Shown here piece after piece: positions 16,492 to 24,913 of a stretch of DNA of 39,984 nt. The notes below the pieces were generated by a model. The model was not told where the DNA came from. It worked only from the letters and a program-made list of their open reading frames with translations, and searched no databases. Numbering within the stretch: position 1 is the stretch's first letter; every line of letters starts with the position of its first letter. The position numbers and the translations under genes were made by a program. The stretch is from Candidatus Udaeobacter sp. (lineage in GTDB: Bacteria; Verrucomicrobiota; Verrucomicrobiia; Chthoniobacterales; UBA10450): NCBI GenBank assembly GCA_013372845.1, contig JAALOD010000004.1, forward strand, positions 37,534 to 77,517, read 5' to 3'.

Positions 16492-19395
16492 TTAAACGAG
16501 CGCTTCTGCCAGCAATTCTGCCATATGCTTCGGGCGTACATTTGTTAGATCGGTAATCTGATGCCGGCAACTTGTCCCTGAGGCGATGATTTCTGTCCCG
16601 CGCGCTTGATTGTCGATCTTGTCGATCAAATCCTGGGCGACTTGGATGGAGAGGTCGTATTTCTCGGCGAGCGCTCCGAACGCGCCTGCCATTCCGCAGC
16701 ATGCGGTATCGAGCACCGTCGCTTTTCTCCCGGGCAAACGTTCCGCGAGTCTTCGCATGAACGCAGGATTAATGATCGATCTGGCATGACAATGCGGATG
16801 GATTGCAACATTCACCGGTGAATGCTCGAAGTGCACGGCGTCCGGTTCCTGCGCGAGTAGCTCGTCTACAAATTTTTCAAACAAAAAACAGCGGTTCGCT
16901 ATCTTCTCCGCGTGCTCGATCCTTAGCTCGCGATAATCTTCCACGAACATTGACCAGCACGATGGCTCGAGAAACAGGATTGGAGTGCTGGAGGTCTGAA
17001 CCGGACTGGCATTATTGAGTGATAAGAGAAGATCCGCATTGTGTTTTCCGACTTTCACCGCGGCGTCGAGATTTCCCTGACTAAACGCTGGTCGCCCGCA
17101 ACAGCGCCGATTCTCTACGAGCGAAACTTCGAACCCGAGCGCCTCCAGCACTTTGACCGCGGCAATTCCGATGTGTGGTTCGTGGTAGCGTACAAACGTG
17201 TCGTCCCAAAGAATGACGGGGCCCCGCTTGTAGCCGCGGGGGTTGACCGCGGCGCCGGGGTCAGCGACCCCGGCTACAGCGCGCCTCCCAAACCAGTTAT
17301 CAAATCGCTCTTTCGCATAATGTGGTAACGAACGTTGCGCTGAAAGTCCGAGCGCTTTTTCCATCGCGATCCGCACAGGCTTTGAATCGAGAAACCAATT
17401 TGCGAGCGCTGGGATCGCGCAGCCGATTTTGCCTAGCAAATCGACGTTGCTGAAAAGTCGCTCAGGCAACGGCAGACCATCACGCTTATTTCGCGCATGC
17501 ATCAATTCCGCTTTGATCAGCGACAGATTCACGTTGGACGGGCACTCGGGTGTGCACCCTTTGCAAGAGAGACAATTGCTCAGTGCGGCCTCCAGTTCCG
17601 CAGAACGCAAGGGATCGTGCCCGTTGACGCGCAGTTCCAGCGCGGCGCGGATTATGTTGGCGCGGCCACGCGTGGACATGACTTCTTCGTGCGTCGCCAT
17701 AAACGTCGGGCACATGACGCCGGTTTGTTTAAGGCAGCCGCCGCAGCCGTTGCATTGTTCCAGGTTGCCGATGAACGAATGATCTTTGAACGCGAAGGCG
17801 AGCTCGGGGTTGAATGGGAGCTCCAGCGGTCGTGTGAAGTTTTCGCGCAGATAATTGTCGATTCTGTGTCGATGACCGTCCGGCTCGGACCCAGCGGCGA
17901 AAATCTTTCCCGGATTGAAAATGTTTTTCGGATCGAACATTCGCTTGATCTCGCGCATTACTCCGAGCAGCTCATCGCCGAGTTGCTCCTGCATGTATTC
18001 GGTGCGCGCGATACCGACACCGTGCTCGGCGGAAAGCGAGCCTTTGAATTGCCGCACCAGCGCAGAAGTTTGATCTGCGACCTGCCGAAACTTTTTTAGA
18101 TCGTTTGCACTATGCAGATCGAGCACTGGGCGCACGTGTAGAAGTCCGCTGGCAGCGTGACCGTAGTAACTCGCTTCCAGTGCGAGCGGTTGCATGATCG
18201 ATCGCAATCCCCGTACGTATTCCGGCAACTGCGCTGGGCGAACAGCAGCATCTTCGATAAACGCGACCGGCTTGGCAGGCCCGATGCAGCCGGTCAAAAG
18301 TGAGAGGCCGGATTTGCGCACCGACCAGACCAGATTCATTTGCGCTGGCTCGGTGAGGATTTTGGTGCGCAGGCCGATTTTTCTCGCTTGTAGAATCGAC
18401 AATCGTTCGGCGACGTCATCATAGAACTCAACGATCAAAATCGATTCGCAAGGCTGCGTGTCGAGCTCGAGCAAGTCGCGCGCCGCCTGAAAATGGAGCT
18501 GGCCTTTGGTTTGATCGAGTAAAGGACGATCGATGTGCTCAATGGCGGCCGGTTTAAGATCGAGAAGCTCAACAGTGGCCTGCATCGCTTCATCCACCGA
18601 GGAAAAAAAGACCAGGCCCAGGCCTTTTTCATTGGGGAGCGGCGAAATCTTGAGTTCGGCGGAGAAAATCGCAGCGAGCGTTCCTTCGCTGCCCGCGAAA
18701 ATATTCGTGAGGTCATTGGGCGCACGCAGGAACCTTTCAATGCCGTAACCGGGCCAGCGTTTTATCAAGCCGGGCGGCCAGCGCTCGACCATCTCCGCGC
18801 TTCGTGCCCGGATGAGATTCTCGATTTCAGCTCGCTCCGCGCACAACGATTCGTGCATTCGGCCAATCGTCTCGACGCGACTATTGGCCATCACGACTTC
18901 CAAGGAGATCACGTGATCGGCAGTTGTCCCGTAGATTGGGCAACGCGCGCCGGAGGAATTGTTCGCGATCATTCCGCCAAGTGTCGCTCGTGAGCTCGTT
19001 GCTACATCCGGACCGAAACAAAATCCATGAGGCCTTAGAAATTCGTTGAGCTGATCGAGAACAACGCCTGCCCCGACATGTACGCTGCGTTTTTCGAGGT
19101 CAAGGTCAGTGATCTGGCGGTTGTAGCGTGAGAACTCGACAATCAAACCTTCGCCAATCGCGTTCCCCACCAGACTCGTGCCGGCCCCACGCGGAGTGAC
19201 TGAAACGCCCGAGTCAGCGGCTGCGCGAATGACTGCGCTCGCTTGCTGTGCGTCTTTCGGAAACGCCACCCCGATCGGCTCGATCTGATAAATCGAAGCA
19301 TCAGTCGCGTACAGCTGTCGCGTCAGGTTATCAAAGCGAACATCACAACCGGTTTGCCTGATTTTTCTTTCCTGCGCGGAAGTCATTTCGACCAC
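16492..19395 (-). CDS. FAD/Fe-S D-2-hydroxyacid dehydrogenase (YdiJ/D2HGDH type)
   Basis: The 967-residue protein combines an FAD-binding PCMH-type domain (about 35-215; PRGAGTSLVGNAIGEG and ATLGGMIANNSSGARC), an FAD-oxidase C-terminal domain (about 240-480, ending near SAEHGVGIARTEYM), a ferredoxin-like part (CNGCGGC near 545, CLSCKGCTPEC near 606) and two CCG domains (RRCCGRPAF near 762, TACCGMAGAFG near 895). This is the YdiJ layout, enzymes that oxidise D-2-hydroxyglutarate or D-lactate and feed electrons to the respiratory chain. Oddly, about 17 residues near 705-722 (AVAGVADPGAAVNPRGYK) are encoded by a TGTAGCC...GGCTACA hairpin repeat, between FGRR and RGPVILWDD. The start could also be the Met at 19386. 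Confidence 0.92.
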   Translation of the reverse strand: MVEMTSAQERKIRQTGCDVRFDNLTRQLYATDASIYQIEPIGVAFPKDAQQASAVIRAAADSGVSVTPRGAGTSLVGNAIGEGLIVEFSRYNRQITDLDLEKRSVHVGAGVVLDQLNEFLRPHGFCFGPDVATSSRATLGGMIANNSSGARCPIYGTTADHVISLEVVMANSRVETIGRMHESLCAERAEIENLIRARSAEMVERWPPGLIKRWPGYGIERFLRAPNDLTNIFAGSEGTLAAIFSAELKISPLPNEKGLGLVFFSSVDEAMQATVELLDLKPAAIEHIDRPLLDQTKGQLHFQAARDLLELDTQPCESILIVEFYDDVAERLSILQARKIGLRTKILTEPAQMNLVWSVRKSGLSLLTGCIGPAKPVAFIEDAAVRPAQLPEYVRGLRSIMQPLALEASYYGHAASGLLHVRPVLDLHSANDLKKFRQVADQTSALVRQFKGSLSAEHGVGIARTEYMQEQLGDELLGVMREIKRMFDPKNIFNPGKIFAAGSEPDGHRHRIDNYLRENFTRPLELPFNPELAFAFKDHSFIGNLEQCNGCGGCLKQTGVMCPTFMATHEEVMSTRGRANIIRAALELRVNGHDPLRSAELEAALSNCLSCKGCTPECPSNVNLSLIKAELMHARNKRDGLPLPERLFSNVDLLGKIGCAIPALANWFLDSKPVRIAMEKALGLSAQRSLPHYAKERFDNWFGRRAVAGVADPGAAVNPRGYKRGPVILWDDTFVRYHEPHIGIAAVKVLEALGFEVSLVENRRCCGRPAFSQGNLDAAVKVGKHNADLLLSLNNASPVQTSSTPILFLEPSCWSMFVEDYRELRIEHAEKIANRCFLFEKFVDELLAQEPDAVHFEHSPVNVAIHPHCHARSIINPAFMRRLAERLPGRKATVLDTACCGMAGAFGALAEKYDLSIQVAQDLIDKIDNQARGTEIIASGTSCRHQITDLTNVRPKHMAELLAEALV
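16495..16730 (-). repeat. Direct repeat copy: 3' end of the dehydrogenase gene
   Basis: This is the intact counterpart of the fragment at 13107-13345, in the same orientation and about 3.4 kb away. Long identical runs are shared, for example ctgatgccggcaacttgtcc and gtcgatcaaatcctgggcga. The two copies flank the DUF4105 and amidohydrolase genes. Confidence 0.85.
17229..17278. repeat. TGTAGCC...GGCTACA hairpin repeat inserted in a coding region
   Basis: A 50-base element with ends TGTAGCC and GGCTACA enclosing two GC-rich hairpins, GCCGCGG...CCGCGGC and GCCGGGGTC...GACCCCGGC. It has the same architecture as the elements at 26010-26090 and 28815-28899. Here it lies in frame inside the dehydrogenase gene, adding about 17 residues without a stop. 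Confidence 0.8.
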
Positions 19396-19440
19396 TCAAA
19401 TTATCACACGCGCGAAGCGATTTAGAAACTGCAGAACCCT

Positions 19441-19494
19441 GTCTCGTCGCGACAAACGAGACGGCCTTTGCGGCCGACATCCGCCTCAGGCGGA
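19441..19494. terminator. Cluster of three hairpins after dinB
   Basis: Three consecutive inverted repeats lie between the end of dinB and the dehydrogenase start: GTCTCGT/ACGAGAC (19441-19462), CGGCC/GGCCG (19462-19476) and the near-perfect palindrome TCCGCCTCAGGCGGA (19480-19494). In the minus-strand transcript they follow dinB at once and may end or stabilise its mRNA. No T-run follows, so a classical intrinsic terminator is not proven. It may be a relative of the dispersed hairpin repeats. Confidence 0.5.
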
Positions 19495-19497
19495 CCA

Positions 19498-20556
19498 CTA
19501 CAGCAGGTTCAGCTGTGCATTTTCCGGTGTCGTTTCGGCGAAGCGGACACCAGCGCCGATGAGACGCACCGGCTTTCCGGTACGACCAAACGCTTCATCG
19601 AGAAGAGCGCGGAAGTCTGGTAACGTAGGCCCAAGGCCGGCCCGCTCAGCAGTAGTTCGCGTGAAATCGTTGAATTTCAATTTCACGAATATTTTTGTGA
19701 TCTCGCGGGTAGATTCCTTTTGCGCCAGATCGGCCATCAAATCCTGAAAGAGCTCCTCGAGCTTTTCTTCGCATTGCTCGAGCGTCGTCAGATCGACAGC
19801 AAACGTTTCCTCAGTGCTTAGCGATTTCCGTGGGCGATCCGGTTCGACCGGGCGGTCGTCGTTGCCGCGACAAAGATCGTAAAGATCCAGACCGAATTTG
19901 CCGAAAAGATTGATTAGCTCCGGGCGCGAGAAGCGCTGCAACTCGCTGCATGTTTTTACCCCGAGTTCTTCCAGCTTTCGCTCGGTCTTCTCACCGATTC
20001 CCCAGATCTTGCGAACCGGCAAATCTTGCATGAAACCCGGCACTTCCTCCGGTTTCACTTCGAATTGACCGTCTGGTTTATTCATTTCGCTGGCGATTTT
20101 CGCGATCAATTTGTTGGGACCAATGCCGGCTGATGAAGTGAGCTTCGTTTCTCGAAAGATTGTCCCGCGGATCACCTGTGCGAGTGGCCCCGGTGCGCCG
20201 GGATGAGCGCTCACATCGAGATAAGCTTCGTCGAGCGACAACGGCTCGATCAGGGACGTAAACCGATACAGGATTCCGCGAATCGCTGCAGCTTCGCGCC
20301 GATAGACATCGAACCGCGTCGGCAGCACGATCAAATTCGGGCAACGTTGCAGCGCCATGAACGTCGGCATCGCCGAACGCACTCCAAATTTGCGCGCCTC
20401 ATAATTGCACGTGGTCAACACGCCGCGTCGATCGCGCGCGCCCCCCACCGCTACAGGCTTGCCGCGCAATGAAGGTCTGTCCCGAACCTCGATCGCGGCG
20501 TAGAAGCAGTCCATGTCGAGGTGAATGATGGAGCGCGGCGTTTTTTCTTGGTCCAC
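19498..20556 (-). CDS. dinB: DNA polymerase IV (Y-family)
   Basis: The 352-residue protein matches DinB, the error-prone translesion polymerase. The palm carries HLDMDCFYAAIEVRD near the N-terminus, with catalytic Asp14, and the second catalytic motif SLDEAYLDVS. The helix-hairpin-helix region (KIWGIGEKTERKLEELGV) and the little-finger domain (KLKFNDFTRTTAERAG) follow. The length is normal for the family. It is divergent from the phosphatase gene, with 153 bases between them containing an inverted repeat. I see no clear LexA box upstream. Its stop codon lies in CTGTAG, next to the hairpin cluster. Confidence 0.95.
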   Translation of the reverse strand: MDQEKTPRSIIHLDMDCFYAAIEVRDRPSLRGKPVAVGGARDRRGVLTTCNYEARKFGVRSAMPTFMALQRCPNLIVLPTRFDVYRREAAAIRGILYRFTSLIEPLSLDEAYLDVSAHPGAPGPLAQVIRGTIFRETKLTSSAGIGPNKLIAKIASEMNKPDGQFEVKPEEVPGFMQDLPVRKIWGIGEKTERKLEELGVKTCSELQRFSRPELINLFGKFGLDLYDLCRGNDDRPVEPDRPRKSLSTEETFAVDLTTLEQCEEKLEELFQDLMADLAQKESTREITKIFVKLKFNDFTRTTAERAGLGPTLPDFRALLDEAFGRTGKPVRLIGAGVRFAETTPENAQLNLL

Positions 20557-20584
20557 TGACCAATTGTAGCGTTAATAGCTGGCA

Positions 20585-20668
20585 CGTCATTCCGAGCAAT
20601 GTCGAGGAATCCCGTGGCGCGACCCAAAGCTAATGTTGCGGGATGTCTCGACTTCGCTCGACATGACG
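20585..20668. repeat. Imperfect inverted repeat (GTCATTCCGAGC family)
   Basis: Two 29-base arms (20585-20613 and 20640-20668) are imperfect reverse complements: the first begins cgtcattccgagcaatgtcg and the second ends cgctcgacatgacg. The spacer is 26 bases. Elements of this look are dispersed in many genomes. Here it fills most of the gap between the divergent dinB and phosphatase genes and could fold in either transcript or carry no function. Confidence 0.7.
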
Positions 20669-20709
20669 ATTGCCTTTTTAGGAAATTTGCGTCATGACAA
20701 GTCGATCCT

Positions 20710-21393
20710 ATGGCGATACCCGCAACGCGCGTTTTCATGGTGAGGCATGGCGCCACCGTATTGAGCGCTGAGGATCGGTTCGCGGGTGTGACCAATGTCG
20801 AGTTGTCCGACGAGGGCCGTGAACAAGCCCGTCGCCTGTCCGAGAGATTAAGTGCCGAAAAAATTTCCGCCGTTTACGCGTCACCGCTTGGTCGGACAGT
20901 CGAGACCGCGCGAATTCTCGCTGCGCCGCACGATCTCCCGGTTCAAACATGCGACGGTTTCCGGGAAATCTCGCACGGTCACTGGGAAGGGATGAAGCGG
21001 CGCGAAGTGGAAGAAAAATTTCCGAAGGAAATGGCCGAATGGGAAAAGGACCCATACACATTTGCCCCGGCGGGTGGGGAGAGTGGGCTGGCCGTAACGG
21101 CGCGCGCTTTGCCAGCGTTGATCGATTTGGTGCGCGAGCATCCCGGCGAAAACATTCTGATTGTGTCTCACAAGGCGACGATCCGGCTTTTGCTGAGTTC
21201 GTTGCTCGGATTCGATCCGCGGCGATATCGCGATAATCTCGACCAAAAACCGGCTGCCCTGAATATTGTCGATTTTCGAGATCCGATACGAGCGCGCCTG
21301 ACCCTGTTCAACGACACTTCGCACTATGACAAGACGGCGATTCCGGAAGTTCCAAAAGCGAGCTTGTCGAAATGGTGGAACACCGGTGCCTAG
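20710..21393 (+). CDS. Histidine phosphatase family protein (phosphoglycerate mutase-like)
   Basis: The 227-residue protein carries the phosphohistidine motif VRHGAT (Arg12, His13, Gly14), the acid residue in the FREISHGHWEGM block and the second catalytic histidine in LIVSHKATIR. This is the branch-1 histidine phosphatase pattern shared by phosphoglycerate mutases, CobC-type alpha-ribazole phosphatases and broad-specificity phosphatases. The spacing and the GHWEGM element fit CobC/GpmB-like phosphatases better than the glycolytic mutase. No cobalamin genes are nearby, so the substrate is open. No Shine-Dalgarno sequence is seen before the ATG. Confidence 0.85.
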   Translation: MAIPATRVFMVRHGATVLSAEDRFAGVTNVELSDEGREQARRLSERLSAEKISAVYASPLGRTVETARILAAPHDLPVQTCDGFREISHGHWEGMKRREVEEKFPKEMAEWEKDPYTFAPAGGESGLAVTARALPALIDLVREHPGENILIVSHKATIRLLLSSLLGFDPRRYRDNLDQKPAALNIVDFRDPIRARLTLFNDTSHYDKTAIPEVPKASLSKWWNTGA

Positions 21394-21602
21394 CAGCAAC
21401 GGTTTCCAATTTCAGCCAGCCAGTTCAAATCGACATGTTGAGATTGCACCATGAAAGATGAGATTTGAGCCGAGAATTGGTAGGGCGCGACAATGCCAGT
21501 CCAGCTCGGACCTGGACGCGCCGTTTTTGATCTGCGAAAATGTTTTTCCGCTTTGCAAACCGCGTTTCCCTCTAGATATTGAAATGATAATTTTCTCCTG
21601 AA

Positions 21603-23486
21603 ATGGACCCTTCTGCTTCTGTCGAAACGCATCACGATCCTCATTCACACGCAGGCGAGCACGAGCACCACGAACTCGGGTGGTGGCGAAAATATATTTT
21701 CTCTACCGACCACAAGGTGATCGGGATTCAGTACGGTCTTTGCGGTCTCGCGTTCCTGTTCCTTGGCTTTTGCCTGATGATGTTGATGCGCTGGCAATTG
21801 GCTTATCCGGGTCAGGCGCTGCCGGTGATCGGCAAATTTCTCCCGCACATTTTCGGGCCCGGCTCGATGCCGGACGGGAAAATGACGCCTGATTTTTACA
21901 ACTCGCTCGGTGCCATGCACGGCACAATCATGATTTTTCTCGGCGTGGTGCCGTTGGCGTTCGCTGCGTTTGGGAACTTCGTCGTGCCACTGCAAATCGG
22001 CGCGCCAGACATGACCTTTCCGAAGGTGAACGCTGCAAGTTTTTGGGCATTCGGCGTCGGGGGCGTGATCATGCTCATTAGTTTCTTTGTGCCGGGCGGC
22101 GCGGCCAAGAGTGGCTGGACTTCCTATACGCCGCTTGCAGGAATTGCCGATTCCGGCCCGGGACATAATCCCGTGTTCAATGGCCAGACTCTCTGGCTGA
22201 TCGGATTTATTTTCCTGATCACGTCGTCGTTGCTCGGCGCCGTCAATTTCATCACCACGATCATTCAATTGCGCGCCAAAGGGCTGACCTGGATGCGGCT
22301 TCCGTTTTTTGTTTGGGCGCAATTTGTCACAGCATTTCTGTTATTGTTGGCATTTCCGCCGCTCGAGGCTGCGATCGTCATGCAATTGATGGATCGCCTC
22401 GCCCATACCAGCTTTTTCTTGCCAACCGGTCTGGTCGTGAATGGCGTGCCGATGTCGATCAGCGGCGGTGGCAGCCCCCTTTTGTGGCAGCATTTGTTCT
22501 GGTTCCTCGGGCACCCCGAGGTTTACGTGCTTATTTTACCAGCGTTTGGCATCGTGGCAGAAATTCTGGCAAACAACTCGCGCAAGCCGCTCTGGGGATA
22601 CAAATCGTTGGTCTTTTCCGTGTTGGTGATCGGATTTTTGTCGTTCATTGTCTGGGCGCATCACATGTGGCTCACCGGCATGGGCTCAGCGGTCAGCGCA
22701 TTTTTTCAAACGACCACGCTCCTAATCTCTATTCCGTCGGTGATCATCTTGAGCGCGTTTTTCATTTCACTTTGGGGCGGCTCCATTCGCTTCAATGTGC
22801 CGATGCTTTTCACCATCGCGTTTCTGCCGATGTTTGGAATTGGCGGTCTCACGGGTATCCCGCTGGCGTTTAATTCGGCCGATCTTTATTTGCACGATAC
22901 CTATTACGTGATCGCGCACTTCCATTACATCGTCGCACCGGGCACAATCTTCGGACTTTTCGCCGGCGTCTATTATTGGTTCCCGAAAGCGACTGGCCGA
23001 AAGATGAGCGAGTTCTGGGGCAAAGTGCATTTCTGGCCGACGCTCATCTGCATGAACATGATTTTTCTGCCAATGTTTTTACAGGGAATGGCCGGAATGC
23101 ATCGACGGTGGTACGACGGTGGACAGGGATGGAACGTTGCGAATGACCACACGATTTGGGGATTGACTGGTTTTCAATGGAACCATCCGATCTCATGGGC
23201 AGCCTGGGCGATGGGGCTCGCCCAAATTCCATTCATCATTAATTTCTTCTGGAGCATCAAGCACGGCGAAAAAGTGAACGACAATCCGTGGGAAGCGACC
23301 ACCCTGGAGTGGACTGCGCCTTCACCACCGCCACATGGAAATTTTGTTCATACTCCCGTGGCCTATCGCGGTCCTTACGAATATAGTCTGCCCGGTCGCG
23401 AACGCGATTTCACGATGCAGAACGAACCGGTGGAACCGGCGGAGCGCACTCGCCGAAAACCGCCCGCTGAACCAGTTCTCGCTTAG
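21603..23486 (+). CDS. ctaD: Cytochrome c oxidase subunit I (aa3-type, A family)
   Basis: The catalytic subunit of the aa3 oxidase, 627 residues, about 12 membrane segments. Ligands are present: low-spin haem His106, CuB His304 with the cross-linkable Tyr308 in GHPEVY, CuB His353/His354 in AHHMW, high-spin haem His439 and low-spin His441 in AHFHY. D-channel residues Asp136 (GAPD) and Glu306 are kept. The K-channel lysine is not: canonical PTGIK reads PSVII here, so Ile382 stands where Lys is expected. The N-terminus is histidine-rich (HHDPHSHAGEHEHHE), and a soluble C-terminal tail of about 60 residues follows the last helix. It opens the cox operon after a 209-base spacer in which I could not define a promoter. 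Confidence 0.95.
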   Translation: MDPSASVETHHDPHSHAGEHEHHELGWWRKYIFSTDHKVIGIQYGLCGLAFLFLGFCLMMLMRWQLAYPGQALPVIGKFLPHIFGPGSMPDGKMTPDFYNSLGAMHGTIMIFLGVVPLAFAAFGNFVVPLQIGAPDMTFPKVNAASFWAFGVGGVIMLISFFVPGGAAKSGWTSYTPLAGIADSGPGHNPVFNGQTLWLIGFIFLITSSLLGAVNFITTIIQLRAKGLTWMRLPFFVWAQFVTAFLLLLAFPPLEAAIVMQLMDRLAHTSFFLPTGLVVNGVPMSISGGGSPLLWQHLFWFLGHPEVYVLILPAFGIVAEILANNSRKPLWGYKSLVFSVLVIGFLSFIVWAHHMWLTGMGSAVSAFFQTTTLLISIPSVIILSAFFISLWGGSIRFNVPMLFTIAFLPMFGIGGLTGIPLAFNSADLYLHDTYYVIAHFHYIVAPGTIFGLFAGVYYWFPKATGRKMSEFWGKVHFWPTLICMNMIFLPMFLQGMAGMHRRWYDGGQGWNVANDHTIWGLTGFQWNHPISWAAWAMGLAQIPFIINFFWSIKHGEKVNDNPWEATTLEWTAPSPPPHGNFVHTPVAYRGPYEYSLPGRERDFTMQNEPVEPAERTRRKPPAEPVLA

Positions 23487-23496
23487 ATCCAACGCA

Positions 23497-24354
23497 ATGG
23501 AAATTCCGTATACAGTTTCCAATCGTCCCGACACTGGACTTTGGAACGCCAAGATTGGCATCTGGTTATTCCTCGCGTCGGAAGTAATGCTCTTTGGCGC
23601 GCTCTTTTCAGCCTACATTTTCTTGCGCATCGATGCAGCGCCGGGGACGTGGCCGCATGGGCTACTCAATGTCCCAGTCGGCACGATGAACACGGCGATC
23701 CTCATCATATCGTCGGTCACCGTCGTGCTGGCGTGGGCAGCGCTGAAGATGAGGCGCTATCGGGCCTATTGGTGGTACATGCTGGCCACGATCACGTGCG
23801 GGTTGATTTTCTTGACCGTCAAGCTCGCTTACGAATGGCCGCAGAAGTTCGAGCACTTCGGCGCGTACATTAAACCGGATGCACTCGCGAAGTACGAAAA
23901 ATATCTGGGTAACGAACGACGCCTTGAAAAGGGGCTCGAACCGCGGATCGAGATCACCGGACACCTGCATAGTCAAAACGCAACGGAATACGAAGTCGCA
24001 CTGGATCCGGTGAATGCTGATCCCGACGATCCGGCGATGGATCGGCCGCACTTTATACCGCTGCCGGTGACTGACAAAATCGCCACGATCGAGAAGGCGG
24101 ATGTCCAGCGTGCAACGATGTTTCTGCCAACTCACAGCGCTTATTTCGCCAGTTATTTTACAATTACCGGTTTACACGGCCTGCACGTGCTGGGCGGAGT
24201 CATCGTGTTTATTTACATGTGGCTGCCGGTCAGCAAAAAACTTTACCAGCGCAACCCTGAACATCTGGCGAATCGCGTCGAGGTGAGCGGCCTTTTCTGG
24301 CACTTTGTCGACCTGGTCTGGATTTTTGTGTTCCCGCTGTTTTATCTGCTCTGA
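23497..24354 (+). CDS. ctaE: Cytochrome c oxidase subunit III with extra loop
   Basis: From the ATG at 23497 the protein has 285 residues. The N-terminal helices (KIGIWLFLASEVMLFGALFS) and the C-terminal block (YFTITGLHGLHVLGG, NRVEVSGLFWHFVDLVWIFV) are standard for subunit III. A hydrophilic stretch of about 85 residues (roughly 122-208) is inserted between KFEHFG and THSAYFASY; most bacterial CtaE proteins of this type are near 200 residues and connect these helices by a short loop. The open frame extends upstream into ctaD, but that overlap has no family character. Ten bases separate it from ctaD. Confidence 0.92.
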   Translation: MEIPYTVSNRPDTGLWNAKIGIWLFLASEVMLFGALFSAYIFLRIDAAPGTWPHGLLNVPVGTMNTAILIISSVTVVLAWAALKMRRYRAYWWYMLATITCGLIFLTVKLAYEWPQKFEHFGAYIKPDALAKYEKYLGNERRLEKGLEPRIEITGHLHSQNATEYEVALDPVNADPDDPAMDRPHFIPLPVTDKIATIEKADVQRATMFLPTHSAYFASYFTITGLHGLHVLGGVIVFIYMWLPVSKKLYQRNPEHLANRVEVSGLFWHFVDLVWIFVFPLFYLL

Positions 24355-24358
24355 GCCA

Positions 24359-24703
24359 ATGAACAATCCACCTGATATCTCGCAGGACCCGAAGGAATAC
24401 GAGGAGTACGCGCACGGCATACAAAAGCACGTCAGAGGTTATCTGATGGTGGGCGCGCTCCTGCTCACGTTTACCGTGATCACCGTCGCGCTGTCGTACG
24501 TCCACTTCGGTACTGACAAGGCCAACATAGCCATTGCCATGCTGGTGGCCACGCTGAAGGCAGGAGCCGTCGCTTTGGTTTTCATGCATCTGGCTGCGGA
24601 AAAACGCCTGATTTACCGCATCCTGATTTTCACCGGTTTTTTTGTTATGGGGCTTTTCTGGCTTATCTTATTAGCGTGGTACGACTATCCGATCTTTCAC
24701 TAA
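24359..24703 (+). CDS. ctaF: Cytochrome c oxidase subunit IV (CtaF/CyoD-like)
   Basis: 114 residues from the ATG at 24359. Three membrane segments are visible (about 26-46, 55-75, 85-108), including the family-like stretch IAMLVATLKAGAVALVFMHL. Subunit IV of this kind helps assemble or stabilise CuB in subunit I. The start four bases after ctaE is preferred over an upstream in-frame start inside ctaE. The next gene begins directly after its stop. Confidence 0.88.
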   Translation: MNNPPDISQDPKEYEEYAHGIQKHVRGYLMVGALLLTFTVITVALSYVHFGTDKANIAIAMLVATLKAGAVALVFMHLAAEKRLIYRILIFTGFFVMGLFWLILLAWYDYPIFH

Positions 24704-24913
24704 ATGTCGCTTAAAGGGTTCCATATTGTTTTCATCGTTTTCTCGACGCTTCTCGCGCTAGGAGTTGGACTGTGGTGCGTCTGGGTCGATCTGGTGGAAG
24801 GCGCGCCGGTTTATCTCGCAGGCGCGATCGCTTCGTTTGTGACCGCTGTTGCGCTGGTGATTTATGGGGTCTGGTTCTATCGGAAAATGAAACGGCTGCG
24901 GATCATCACATGA
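24704..24913 (+). CDS. Small two-span membrane protein of the cox operon, unknown
   Basis: The 69-residue protein starts right after the ctaF stop and overlaps the next gene by four bases (ATGA). It has two hydrophobic segments (about 5-27 and 37-60) and a basic C-terminus (RKMKRLRIIT), so both ends are probably cytoplasmic or in the same compartment. I do not recognise a family. Its place between subunits IV and II suggests a minor oxidase subunit or assembly factor, inferred only from the tight coupling. Confidence 0.7.
   Translation: MSLKGFHIVFIVFSTLLALGVGLWCVWVDLVEGAPVYLAGAIASFVTAVALVIYGVWFYRKMKRLRIIT

Noticed and set aside
13107-16730. A mobile element with its own integrase
   Set aside because: No recombinase, integrase or transposase frame is present between or next to the duplicated ends.
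20710-21393. Glycolytic phosphoglycerate mutase GpmA
   Set aside because: The protein has the RHG core but its GHWEGM element and length fit CobC/GpmB-like phosphatases better.
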